In this document: positions 18,767 through 26,676 of the stretch, one piece after another
Position numbering within the stretch: the first letter of the stretch is position 1
Layout of the letters: the number at the start of each line of letters is the position of its first letter
Assembly (NCBI RefSeq): GCF_000877395.1
Contig: NZ_JYFE01000003.1
Span: 1 to 42,592, forward strand
Length of the DNA: 42,592 bases
Origin: Jannaschia aquimarina
GTDB taxonomy: Bacteria; Pseudomonadota; Alphaproteobacteria; Rhodobacterales; Rhodobacteraceae
Direction of reading: 5' to 3'
Translations under genes and position numbers: made by a program
Notes under the pieces: model-generated
Database searches by the model: none
Told to the model about the DNA's origin: nothing
What the model saw: only the letters and a program-made list of their open reading frames with translations

Positions 18767-19165
18767 TCAGCTGGCGCGCCGGGTTGGCGCGATGTCTTCG
18801 AGCTGCTGCTCGCCCCAGCGCAATTGCTCTTCGAGGTCGGCGATCGCCTCGTTGAGTTCGTCGCGTTGGCGGATCATGCCGGCCAGACGTTCGCGGCCGA
18901 TCTCGATCGTGCGGGCGAACTGGGTGAACTGGCCGTCGCCCAGATCGTAGAGATCGAGCAGCTGGCGGATCTCCTCCAGGCTGAAGCCAAAGCGCTTGCC
19001 GCGCAGGATCAGCTTGAGGCGGGCGCGGTCGCGGCGGGTGAACAGACGCTTCTGTCCCTCCCGCTTTGGAAAGAGCAACTCCTTCGCTTCGTAGAAGCGC
19101 AGGGTGCGGGGCGTCACTTGGAAGGCGTCGCACATCTCGCGAATCGTCATCAAGGTATCGGACAT
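18767..19165 (-). CDS. MerR-family regulator (LiuR-like), operon-linked
   Basis: A 132-residue MerR protein. The winged helix-turn-helix with T-P-R-T-L-R-F-Y-E-A-K-E-L-L spans about residues 17-30, followed by R-G-K-R-F-G-F-S-L-E-E-I and a coiled-coil dimerisation helix at about 85-120. There are no cysteines for metal sensing, so it fits the metabolite-sensing group known to control fatty-acid and branched-chain amino-acid degradation. It lies 48 nt upstream of the acyl-CoA dehydrogenase and probably shares its transcript, controlling itself and the downstream genes. A palindromic site upstream (19239-19254) is the likely operator. Confidence 0.88.
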   Translation of the reverse strand: MSDTLMTIREMCDAFQVTPRTLRFYEAKELLFPKREGQKRLFTRRDRARLKLILRGKRFGFSLEEIRQLLDLYDLGDGQFTQFARTIEIGRERLAGMIRQRDELNEAIADLEEQLRWGEQQLEDIAPTRRAS

Positions 19166-19223
19166 CCTCGTTTCTCCTGGTCAGTCCTCATCAACGAGAC
19201 GCCGATTTGCTGACCGCGACCGC

Positions 19224-19253
19224 ACCATACAAGCGCAATTGACGTTAACGTAA
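19224..19253 (-). promoter_or_regulatory. Candidate promoter for the MerR/beta-oxidation operon
   Basis: On the minus strand TTACGT (19253-19248) and TATGGT (19229-19224) are separated by 18 nt, about 60 nt before the MerR start at 19165. The spacing is slightly long, as MerR-controlled promoters often are, and the palindrome covers the -35 and part of the spacer. This is a pattern-based guess. Confidence 0.35.
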
Positions 19254-19254
19254 G
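19239..19254. promoter_or_regulatory. Palindromic operator candidate (LiuR/MerR type)
   Basis: TTGACGTTAACGTAAG contains a perfect 10-bp palindrome ACGTTAACGT (19242-19251). A second partial copy, TTGACGTAAG, lies at 19278-19287. Dyads of this ACGTnnACGT type resemble the binding sites described for LiuR-family MerR regulators of acyl-CoA catabolism. No other such dyad was noticed in the divergent gap in front of the second MerR gene (19745-19837). Confidence 0.55.
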
Positions 19255-19372
19255 CCGGACGCTGCGTCACTTCGCGATTGACGTAAGGATCGCAAACATT
19301 CCGGCAAGTTTTGGGACACGAATTGTCGCGTCCAAAGCGGTTTGGCGGGGAAGCCTGAGGCGCGTTTCCCCT

Positions 19373-19744
19373 TTATTTTGTTAGGTTCGACGCGACGTCG
19401 TCCCGCAACGCGCGCAGCTCGGCGATCGCTTCGTCCAGATGCCTGCGGCGTTCGTCCAGCTCGGCGAGTTGGCGGTCCGCCAGGCGCACCCAGGTCTCCA
19501 TCTGGGTCCGTCCCTCGGGGTCGGCATCGTAGAGCTCCAGCCATTGCCGGATCTCCTCCAGCGAGAAGCCGAACTTCCGCCCGCGCAGGATCAGCGTCAT
19601 TCGCGCGATCTCGCGGGGACCGTAGAACCTCGCGCGCCCCTCGCGTTCGGGGCGCAGCAACTCGATATACTCGTAATGGCGCAGCGTGCGTGGCGTGACG
19701 TCGAACCGCGCGCACATCTGCTTGAAGTCCAACCGTTCGGTCAT
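19373..19744 (-). CDS. Second MerR-family regulator (LiuR-like)
   Basis: A 123-residue paralogue of the neighbouring MerR protein: T-P-R-T-L-R-H-Y-E-Y-I-E-L-L in the helix-turn-helix, R-G-R-K-F-G-F-S-L-E-E-I-R-Q-W, and a C-terminal coiled coil rich in Glu/Arg. The Met at 19744 is chosen because the MerR domain begins about 10 residues later; the longer open frame (to 20164) is the shadow of the divergent thioesterase. It lies 207 nt upstream of the first MerR gene, in the same direction. It is also divergent from two thioesterase genes, and either set could be its target. Metal-binding cysteines are absent. Confidence 0.87.
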   Translation of the reverse strand: MTERLDFKQMCARFDVTPRTLRHYEYIELLRPEREGRARFYGPREIARMTLILRGRKFGFSLEEIRQWLELYDADPEGRTQMETWVRLADRQLAELDERRRHLDEAIAELRALRDDVASNLTK

Positions 19745-19837
19745 GCAAGTCCTCCCTGCGGCATCCTGCCACGCTGCCGGCGGATCTGTCCATCGGGCGC
19801 GCTTGCCGCGGCGGCGCGTCGCGGGCATGACTTGAGC

Positions 19838-20257
19838 ATGAGCGAAGACGACCCCCGCGCCCGCGCCGCGCGGCAATTCATCGAGGCGCTGCCCCATTGC
19901 CGGGCGCTGGGCATGCGGGTCGACCGCGCGGGGGAGGGCGTCGCCGTCCTGTCGATGCCCTGGGCCGAACAGCTCGTGGGCGACCCCCGCACCGGCGTCA
20001 TCCATGGCGGCGCGGTCAGCGCGCTGATGGATACCTGCGGCGGCGCGGCCGTCCTCTGCCATCCCGATGCGCCCGCGATGACGGCGACGATTGACCTGCG
20101 GATCGACTACATGCGTGCCGCCAAGCCGCGTTCGCGCGTCACGGCCACGGCGACCTGCTTTCACGTCACTCGCTCGGCAGCCTTCGTGCGCGCCGAGGCC
20201 AGCGACGAGGACGGCCTCGTCGCCGTCGCGAACGGCGCCTTCACGGTGGGCCCGTGA
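19838..20257 (+). CDS. PaaI-type hot-dog thioesterase (first of a pair)
   Basis: A 139-residue hot-dog-fold thioesterase. The motif V-I-H-G-G-A-V-S-A-L-M-D-T near residues 52-64 supplies the conserved H-G-G and the catalytic Asp of the PaaI group. Such enzymes hydrolyse aromatic or short/medium acyl-CoA thioesters, releasing CoA. The ATG at 19838 gives the standard length. Its stop overlaps the ATG of the second thioesterase (TGATG). It is divergent from the second MerR gene with 93 nt between the start codons, suggesting shared control with acyl-CoA metabolism. Confidence 0.88.
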   Translation: MSEDDPRARAARQFIEALPHCRALGMRVDRAGEGVAVLSMPWAEQLVGDPRTGVIHGGAVSALMDTCGGAAVLCHPDAPAMTATIDLRIDYMRAAKPRSRVTATATCFHVTRSAAFVRAEASDEDGLVAVANGAFTVGP

Positions 20258-20766
20258 TGCCGCCCGAGCCCGTTCAGGAGATCAAGCGCCGCCGGGATGC
20301 CGCGCTTGCGGCCCTTGTCGAAGGCGTTCCCTATATCCGCTTTCTCGGCATCACCTTCGACCGCCGGGGGGACGAGCTGACCGGCGTGCTGAACTTCGAC
20401 CCCAAGATCATCGGCAATCCCGCCCTGCCCGCGATCCACGGCGGCGTGACGGCGGCCTTTCTCGAAGTGACCGCCATCGTCACCCTGTCCTGGTCGATGC
20501 TCTGGGACGATCTGGAAGAGGGGCGCCTGCGGCCGGAGGACCTGACCCCGGACGCCATGCCACGGCTGCCCAAGACGATCGACTTCACGGTGGACTACCT
20601 GCGTTCGGGCCTGCCGCGCGATGCCTATGCCCGCGCGCGCATCAATCGGTCGGGGCGCCGCTATGCCTCCGTCCATGTCGAGGCATGGCAGGACAACCGC
20701 GCCCGTCTCTTCGCGCAGGGCACCGCGCATTTCCTTATGCCCGGCGGGTCGGAGCGTCCGGGGTGA
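20257..20766 (+). CDS. PaaI-type hot-dog thioesterase (second of a pair)
   Basis: A 169-residue hot-dog protein with A-I-H-G-G-V-T-A-A-F-L-E-V near residues 61-73, where Glu takes the place of the catalytic Asp of the first copy. A 20-25-residue insertion follows. Start is ATG 20257, sharing its A with the upstream stop; a GTG at 20254 in the same frame is an alternative. Its stop overlaps the GTG of the MATE gene. The two thioesterases are not close copies and may work as a heteromer or on different acyl groups. Confidence 0.85.
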   Translation: MPPEPVQEIKRRRDAALAALVEGVPYIRFLGITFDRRGDELTGVLNFDPKIIGNPALPAIHGGVTAAFLEVTAIVTLSWSMLWDDLEEGRLRPEDLTPDAMPRLPKTIDFTVDYLRSGLPRDAYARARINRSGRRYASVHVEAWQDNRARLFAQGTAHFLMPGGSERPG

Positions 20767-22088
20767 ACGAGGCCGTCCCCAAGGGGGCGCCATCCCATCG
20801 GCGCGTCCTGCGCATCGCCCTGCCTATCGTCCTGTCGAACGCCACCGTTCCGATCCTGGGCGCCGTCGATACGGGCGTCGTGGGGCAGATGGGGGAGGCC
20901 GCGCCCATCGCCGCGGTCGGCGTCGGCGCGATCATCCTGACCTCGGTCTACTGGATCTTCGGTTTTCTGCGGATGGGTACGACCGGCCTGGTCGCGCAGG
21001 CATTGGGAAAGGATGAGGACGAAGAGGTCGCTGCCCTGCTTACCCGCGCCCTGCTGATCGCGGGGGCTGCGGGGGCGGCGCTGATCCTTGGACAAGCCGC
21101 ACTCTTCGCGGGCGCTTTCGCGGTCTCGCCCGCGACGCCGGAGGTCGAGGGGATGGCCCGCGACTACATGGCGATCCGCATCTGGTCCGCCCCTGCCGCC
21201 ATCGCGGTCTACGGCCTGACCGGCTGGCTCATCGCGCAGGAGCGGACCGACGCCGTCCTGTTCATACAGATCGGCATGAACGGGATGAATATCGTGCTGG
21301 ACCTGTGGTTCGTGCTGGGCCTCGACTGGGGCGTGACCGGCGTCGCCTGGGCCACCTTTTTGGCCGAGTGGTCGGGCGCGGCGCTCGGGGTCTGGTTCTG
21401 CCGCGACGCGTTCCGCAACCCGGCCTGGCGCGATCGGGCGCGCGTCGCCGACCCGGCACGCCTCAAGCGGATGGTGGCGGTGAACGGCGACATTCTGATC
21501 CGAACGCTTCTGCTCCAGGCGACCTTCACCAGCTTTCTGCTTTACGGAGGCGCCTTCGGAGACGTGACGCTCGCCGCCAATCAGGTCCTTTTGCAGTTCC
21601 TCTATATCACCGCCTTCGCGATGGACGGCTTCGCCTTCGCCGTCGAGGCGCTGGTCGGACGTTACTTCGGGGCCGGAGACCGGCCCTTGTTGCGGCGGTC
21701 CGTGACGATCTGTTCCCAATGGGCGCTGGCGACGGTCACGGTCCTGGCGCTCGCCTTCGCCTTGGGCGGCCCGGCCCTGATCGACCTGATGGCCACCGAC
21801 CCCGAAACGCGACAAGCGGCGAGGACCTTCCTTCCCTGGATGATCGCCGCGCCGTTCCTGGGTGTCGCCGCGTGGATGCTCGACGGGGTCTTCATCGGCG
21901 CGACCCGGACGGCGGACATGCGGAACATGATGGCCGTCTCTGCTGCCACCTACCTCGTGGCGGCGCTGCTGCTGGTCCCGCCGTTCGGGAACCACGGCCT
22001 GTGGGCCGCGCTCATGATCTCGTTCGTCGCGCGGGGCGTCACTCTGGGTCTCAGGTATCCGGCGCTAGAGCGGGCCGCGCTGGCCTGA
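20763..22088 (+). CDS. MATE-family efflux transporter (DinF-like)
   Basis: A 441-residue membrane protein with twelve predicted helices and the pattern of MATE antiporters: R-I-A-L-P-I-V-L-S-N at the start, V-D-T-G-V-V-G-Q-M in the first loop, and the F-G-A-G-D-R motif after helix 8. The GTG at 20763 overlaps the thioesterase stop (GTGA); an upstream frame is the shadow of the two thioesterases. MATE/DinF proteins export cationic compounds or metabolites using Na+ or H+. The link to the acyl-CoA thioesterases suggests export of a released acid, which is only inference. It converges with the next gene, 17 nt away. Confidence 0.9.
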   Translation: MNEAVPKGAPSHRRVLRIALPIVLSNATVPILGAVDTGVVGQMGEAAPIAAVGVGAIILTSVYWIFGFLRMGTTGLVAQALGKDEDEEVAALLTRALLIAGAAGAALILGQAALFAGAFAVSPATPEVEGMARDYMAIRIWSAPAAIAVYGLTGWLIAQERTDAVLFIQIGMNGMNIVLDLWFVLGLDWGVTGVAWATFLAEWSGAALGVWFCRDAFRNPAWRDRARVADPARLKRMVAVNGDILIRTLLLQATFTSFLLYGGAFGDVTLAANQVLLQFLYITAFAMDGFAFAVEALVGRYFGAGDRPLLRRSVTICSQWALATVTVLALAFALGGPALIDLMATDPETRQAARTFLPWMIAAPFLGVAAWMLDGVFIGATRTADMRNMMAVSAATYLVAALLLVPPFGNHGLWAALMISFVARGVTLGLRYPALERAALA

Positions 22089-22105
22089 CCCGTCTCGGCG
22101 CCGCC

Positions 22106-23059
22106 TCAACCGGCCCGGCGCGCCTCTGCCCGCTCGGGCAAGTCGCGGCCCTCGGCCAGCAGTTGCGCTCGTGCGGTCGCGAGGCGCCGCCGGAAAGCAG
22201 GAAGATCGTGGCGTTCGGTGACATGGCGCGCGAACAGCGCGCTGAGCCAAGGCCGGTCCAGACGATCGAGCTTGCGCATGACACGTGCAAGCCAGACCCG
22301 GTCCCGTCGCCGCCCGCGCCAGAGCTGTGCGAAGCGCAGAGGCGTCAAAGACCCGCTTGCGGCCCCGGCGACCAGCCGGTCGAGAATGCCGATCGCTTCC
22401 AGCCGTTCGGCGAGGTCGGGACCGGCATGTGTCGCGCGGAGGTGAGCGACATGCGAGCCGCGGAACAGCGACGCATGCATCGAGTCGAACGCCTCGGTCG
22501 GGTCGGAGATCACGAAGACCTGACTTGCGGCGTCGATCATATCCGGCGCGAACCCGTACCGGGTGGTCCAGTCGAGCGACCAGGCCGACCGGAAACGCCG
22601 TTCCCAAGGGGCGACCGACCGGTCGAGGGTCGCAAGCGGGGCGATCGCGATCACCATCGCGCCGGGGGCCGCCACGGAATAGGCCGCCGCGGCGTAGCCG
22701 CCCGTTCCGCCACCCATGAAGATCACCTGGTCGTAATCGTCGAAGTCGCCTTCGTCGGTCATCTCGTCGAAGAGATGGGCCAGGGCGGGGTCGCGATAGA
22801 AGCTGCGTCCGCGCGACAGGATCGTCAGGGTCGACCAGCCCCGCCGTTCGGCCAGACGCTCCGGCCAGACGCGACCGCGCGCCAGCGTGGCGTCCATCAT
22901 CTCGAACGAGACCAGCAGGGTCGCCGCCCCTTCGCCGATCCCCGGTTGGAGGCACGCGATATGCTCGGGTCCGATGTCCCGGACCCAGCCGCCGAGACGC
23001 AGGCCGTCGGTCAGAAGCGCCCTCAAGGTTTCTTCGCCGGAATTCGCGTCGTGATGCAT
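22106..23059 (-). CDS. Alpha/beta-hydrolase-like protein of unknown function
   Basis: A 317-residue protein of a family common in Rhodobacteraceae and often misnamed phosphoadenosine phosphosulfate reductase (from memory). I see no PAPS-reductase cysteine motif. A central D-Q-V-I-F-M-G-G-G-T-G-G-Y-A-A-A-A-Y looks like a nucleophile elbow or nucleotide-binding turn in a beta-alpha-beta sheet, but the usual Ser is replaced by Thr. The preceding L-T-I-L-S-R-G-R-S-F-Y-R-D motif and the following A-P-L-A-T-L-D fit a hydrolase-like core. Start ATG 23059 with GAGGG 4 nt upstream is preferred to the TTG at 23101. It is divergent from the glycosyltransferase pair. Confidence 0.7.
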   Translation of the reverse strand: MHHDANSGEETLRALLTDGLRLGGWVRDIGPEHIACLQPGIGEGAATLLVSFEMMDATLARGRVWPERLAERRGWSTLTILSRGRSFYRDPALAHLFDEMTDEGDFDDYDQVIFMGGGTGGYAAAAYSVAAPGAMVIAIAPLATLDRSVAPWERRFRSAWSLDWTTRYGFAPDMIDAASQVFVISDPTEAFDSMHASLFRGSHVAHLRATHAGPDLAERLEAIGILDRLVAGAASGSLTPLRFAQLWRGRRRDRVWLARVMRKLDRLDRPWLSALFARHVTERHDLPAFRRRLATARAQLLAEGRDLPERAEARRAG

Positions 23060-23093
23060 GAAACCCTCAGATGGATGACCCTCGTCGAACCGA

Positions 23094-23111
23094 TTCCGCA
23101 AATGCGCGGAA
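23094..23111. promoter_or_regulatory. Inverted repeat between divergent genes
   Basis: TTCCGC and GCGGAA flank a 6-nt loop about 35 nt upstream of the unknown hydrolase-like gene, in the 170-nt gap shared with the glycosyltransferase operon. It could be an operator. No clear -35/-10 pair was found. Confidence 0.25.
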
Positions 23112-23229
23112 ATCGTGGCTAATATGGCACCGGTCTCGCCATGAGTCTGTCCCTGTCTTGCCTAAAATGGTGCTCATCTGTCGATGAGAGGGAACCAATT
23201 CTACACATCTCGCCCGACTTGTCTCGCGA

Positions 23230-24306
23230 ATGGAAACCAAGATGCGCATCCTGGCTGTGACGACCCTGCGCGACGAAGGACCGTTCCTTCTCGACTGGCT
23301 CGCCCATCACCGGGCGATCGGCGTCACCGATGTGCTGGCCTTCACCAACGATTGCCGCGACGGGACGGAGGCGCTGGCCGATGCTCTGTCGCCCGCCGGG
23401 CTTGTGCATGTCCCTCAGGGCGCGATCCGGGGGCGGGACGGACCGACGCCGCAATGGCGCGCACTGGCCGCGGCATGGGACCACCCGCTGCGCGCGGCCT
23501 GCGACTGGGCGCTTGCCATCGATACCGACGAATATGTCTGCCAGGTCGGCGGCAGCCTTCCCGACCTGATCGCGGGCATGCCCGGCGCGCAGGCCATCGC
23601 GCTGCCATGGCGGCTCTTCGGGAATTCGGGCCGGTTCGAGGCCGGGCAAGGGGCCACGCCCGCGCGCTTCCGCCGCGCCGCGCCCGAGGCCGTTGCCTAT
23701 CCCGTCCTCGCCAGCTTCTTCAAGACGCTGTTCGATTTGCGCGGACCGTTCACGGGCTTCGGCGTCCATCGCCCGCGTCAGGCCGGACCGCCGGTCTTCC
23801 ATGACGAGACCGGCGCGCGCCGCGACGATCTGGCCGGCCGGCCGGGCCGCATCCTGCTCTGGCGCGGCGGGCGCGCGGCGCAGGGGCGTCGGGTCCAGCT
23901 CAACCACTATTCCGTGCGCTCTGTCGAAGAGTTTCTCGTCAAGTCGGTGCGCGGTCTGCCGAACCGGACCTCCAAGGCGATCGACCTGACTTATTGGGTC
24001 GAGCGGAACTTCAACACGGTCGAAGACAGCAGCTTCGATCCCCACCTCCCCGCGCTCGAGGCGGAGACGGCGCGTCTGCGGGCACTTCCCGGCGTGGCCG
24101 AAGCCGAAGCGGCGAGCCGCGCCTGGCATCAGGCTGAACTCGGCCGCATCCTGTCCACGGAGGAGGGGGTGCGCCTCGCGGGCCGGCTCGCCATGGCCCC
24201 GTCGAGTGTGGTTCCGCCGCCGGACCAACTCGGGCGGCTGCTCGCGCTGACCCGGGCCACGCATGGCTCCAAATCCGGGGACGGCCATGCGAGAGATCCG
24301 GAATGA
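23230..24306 (+). CDS. Glycosyltransferase, family 2-like (GT-A fold)
   Basis: A 358-residue protein with the GT-A features of the DUF-like Glyco_tranf_2_4 group: an N-terminal strand with R-D-E-G-P-F-L-L-D-W-L-A-H-H-R, then T-N-D-C-R-D-G-T, and the metal-binding D-T-D at residues 98-100. The N-H-Y-S-V-R-S-V-E-E-F-L-V-K block lies further on. It would transfer a sugar to an unknown acceptor, probably in surface polysaccharide synthesis. Two Met codons (23230 and 23242) are possible starts. Its stop overlaps the ATG of the larger second glycosyltransferase (ATGA), so they are co-translated. The two share most of their motifs. Confidence 0.85.
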   Translation: METKMRILAVTTLRDEGPFLLDWLAHHRAIGVTDVLAFTNDCRDGTEALADALSPAGLVHVPQGAIRGRDGPTPQWRALAAAWDHPLRAACDWALAIDTDEYVCQVGGSLPDLIAGMPGAQAIALPWRLFGNSGRFEAGQGATPARFRRAAPEAVAYPVLASFFKTLFDLRGPFTGFGVHRPRQAGPPVFHDETGARRDDLAGRPGRILLWRGGRAAQGRRVQLNHYSVRSVEEFLVKSVRGLPNRTSKAIDLTYWVERNFNTVEDSSFDPHLPALEAETARLRALPGVAEAEAASRAWHQAELGRILSTEEGVRLAGRLAMAPSSVVPPPDQLGRLLALTRATHGSKSGDGHARDPE

Positions 24307-26528
24307 CCGAGATCCTGACCCGCGCGATGACGACCTCCACGCCCGGCGGTCTGCCGGTGCTCGAAGCCGTGCGCGACCGGAGCCGCATCCACGTCGTCCT
24401 CGCATCCGGGGCGGACGCACGCAGGCTGGGGCTGGAGGCCGTGCCCGGTCTCCGGGATGCGGCGGTCCGCGTCGTCGGCGGCTGTCCGGTGGCGCATCTG
24501 ACATGGGCCGGGCAGGGGCCCTTGCCCTGCGGCGCCGGGCCCGTGTCCCTGAGCGAGGCGGAGACCGGCCTCTTCGCCGGTCTCGACGTCCTGATGGGCA
24601 CACGCAACGGAGAGAGCTGGGACAACGTGGAAACCTGGCTTCACTGGCACGCCGAACGCCATGGCGTGCAGGCCGCCCTCATCGTCGACAGGCACCGTCC
24701 TGACGAGGCGCCCCTCGACCTTGACGGGTTGGACATACCCGGCCTCGTTCGCGTCGTCCTCTTGCACGCTCCGGTCCCGCTTGGACAGAACCTGCCGAGC
24801 GAGCGCCATCCGATCACCGCGCCCGATGCCCCCGGCAAGGACCGGATGGACCCGCGACCGGTAGACCGCTGGACGGCGCCGCTGGGGCAGATCGGTCTCT
24901 ACGAGGCGCTGCGCTGGCGCTTCCTGTCGCGCGCAGCTGCGGTGGCCAGTCTGGACGTGCATGACTACCTCGCGCCGGATGCCGATGCCTTCGAGACGGC
25001 GCGCGGCGCCGAAACCGGGGTCGCGCCGCTTGTGGGGCGCCGCGTTTTCCCGTGGCGCATCCGCAAGGGCGCCGATCCTACGCTCTTCGATCACATCTGC
25101 GACCGCTTCGACGAGGATCGCGGCAACCGCCGCTGGGTCTGCGTGCCCGGCCGCATCCCCGAGGATCAGCCCTGGCGGCTCGTGCGGATCGGCGGCGTCC
25201 CCTCTGACGCCGACGACACCGAGCCGTTCCTGCGGGCGATGGCCCTGCGCGTGACCGAGGGGGGCGGCCTGCCGCTCGCGCCGAAATCCTCGCTGACGGC
25301 CGATGACGCGCTCGTCGCACTGGCGCGGGAGGTGGGTCACAAGCCCGTCCTCCCGCCCGCCCGCGCCACGGCCCGGCCCGGCGCCCTGCCTGCGGCGATG
25401 CCGGGTCGCACGGCCATCGTGACCTGCATGAAGAACGAGGGGCCGTTCATCCTCGAATGGCTGGCCCATCACCGGGCCATCGGCGTGGACGACTTCCTGA
25501 TCTACACCAACGATTGCACCGACGGGACGGACACGCTGCTGGACCAGCTGCAATCCCAGGGCATCGTCCAACACCGTCAGAACCCGTTCCGCGAGCCGGG
25601 CTACGAGGATATGAAGCCCCAGCATGCCGCCCTCGCCGCCGCCGAGGCGGAGCCGGTGATGGCCCGCGCCGGATGGGGCATCTGCATGGATGTGGACGAG
25701 TTCATCGACGTCCATGTGGGTTCGGGTCACCTCAGCGACCTCTATGCGGCCGTGGGCGGCGCCAACATGATCTCGATGACCTGGCGGCTGTTTGGGAACG
25801 CGGACCTCGACACTTTCGACACGACCCCCACCTCCGCGCGGTTTCTGCGTTGCGCGCCCAGGATGACGCGCAAGCCGCATCAGGCCTGGGGCTTCAAGAC
25901 GCTCTTCCGGAACATGGACATCTACAAGAAGATGGGCGTCCACCGGCCCAAGGGCCTGCGCCCCGAGCTGTGGGAGGACATCGCATGGGTCAACGGCTCC
26001 GGTCGCCCCATGCCGAAGGAGATGCTGCGCAACGGCTGGCGCTCCACCACGTCGACCGTCGGCTACGATCTGGTGACGCTGAACCACTATGCCGTACGCG
26101 ACGCCGAGAGCTTTCTCGTCAAGCGCGACCGTGGCCGGGTAAACCATGTCGAGCGGGATCAGGGCCTGGGCTACTGGTTTCGCATGAACAACAACGCCGA
26201 GGAGGATCGGTCGATCCTGCGCCACCTTCCCGCGCTCGAAGCCGAGATGGGGCGCCTCCTGGCCTTGCCCGGCATCCGCGCTACCCATGACGCCTGCATC
26301 GCCGCCCATCGCGCGCGGATCGCCGAGTTGCGCGCGGCCCCCGCCTTCGCGCGCTTCTACTCGGAGGTGACGGGCGAGCGGATGAAGCGACTGTCCCGGC
26401 TCCACCGCCATTTCGGCGCGAATGTCTTTCTCGCCGGGCCGGACGCCGTCCCGGACGAGGTGGCGTTCGGCGATCCTGCGCCCGGCTTCTTCTTCACCGT
26501 CGGTGAGGTGGACGAGACCGCGCATTGA
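24303..26528 (+). CDS. Two-domain glycosyltransferase with degenerate N-terminal GT-like domain
   Basis: A 741-residue protein. Residues from about 385 on form a GT-A domain closely related to the upstream gene: K-N-E-G-P-F-I-L-E-W-L-A-H-H-R, T-N-D-C-T-D-G-T, D-V-D at 463-465, and N-H-Y-A-V-R-D-A-E-S-F-L-V-K. The N-terminal 360 residues show a weaker copy of the same order: T-R-N-G-E-S-W-D-N-V-E-T-W-L-H-W-H-A-E-R-H, then A-S-L-D-V-H-D-Y-L (218-221) in place of DxD. This suggests an internal duplication with a decayed first active site. The role of the N-terminal domain may be acceptor binding. The start overlaps the upstream stop by 4 nt. Confidence 0.82.
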   Translation: MTEILTRAMTTSTPGGLPVLEAVRDRSRIHVVLASGADARRLGLEAVPGLRDAAVRVVGGCPVAHLTWAGQGPLPCGAGPVSLSEAETGLFAGLDVLMGTRNGESWDNVETWLHWHAERHGVQAALIVDRHRPDEAPLDLDGLDIPGLVRVVLLHAPVPLGQNLPSERHPITAPDAPGKDRMDPRPVDRWTAPLGQIGLYEALRWRFLSRAAAVASLDVHDYLAPDADAFETARGAETGVAPLVGRRVFPWRIRKGADPTLFDHICDRFDEDRGNRRWVCVPGRIPEDQPWRLVRIGGVPSDADDTEPFLRAMALRVTEGGGLPLAPKSSLTADDALVALAREVGHKPVLPPARATARPGALPAAMPGRTAIVTCMKNEGPFILEWLAHHRAIGVDDFLIYTNDCTDGTDTLLDQLQSQGIVQHRQNPFREPGYEDMKPQHAALAAAEAEPVMARAGWGICMDVDEFIDVHVGSGHLSDLYAAVGGANMISMTWRLFGNADLDTFDTTPTSARFLRCAPRMTRKPHQAWGFKTLFRNMDIYKKMGVHRPKGLRPELWEDIAWVNGSGRPMPKEMLRNGWRSTTSTVGYDLVTLNHYAVRDAESFLVKRDRGRVNHVERDQGLGYWFRMNNNAEEDRSILRHLPALEAEMGRLLALPGIRATHDACIAAHRARIAELRAAPAFARFYSEVTGERMKRLSRLHRHFGANVFLAGPDAVPDEVAFGDPAPGFFFTVGEVDETAH

Positions 26529-26676
26529 GGGGTCCGCCTGATGCGCGGCGTGCCGCCTCGACGTCACGGTCCTCCGACGATGCTTGCGCTGCAACAGGCG
26601 CCGCCCGCATCCCGCCCAAGTCTTGCGCCCGGACCGGGCGAAGGTCATCTACCTTGCGTTCATCGGAGGGACTCGC

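Noticed and set aside
23060-23101. TTG start 14 codons upstream for the hydrolase-like gene
   Set aside because: ATG 23059 has GAGGG at good spacing, and the extension overlaps the inverted repeat in the gap.
24129-26648. 839-codon open frame on the minus strand
   Set aside because: It is the antisense shadow of the two glycosyltransferase genes, produced by high GC; the plus-strand frames have family motifs and this one has none.
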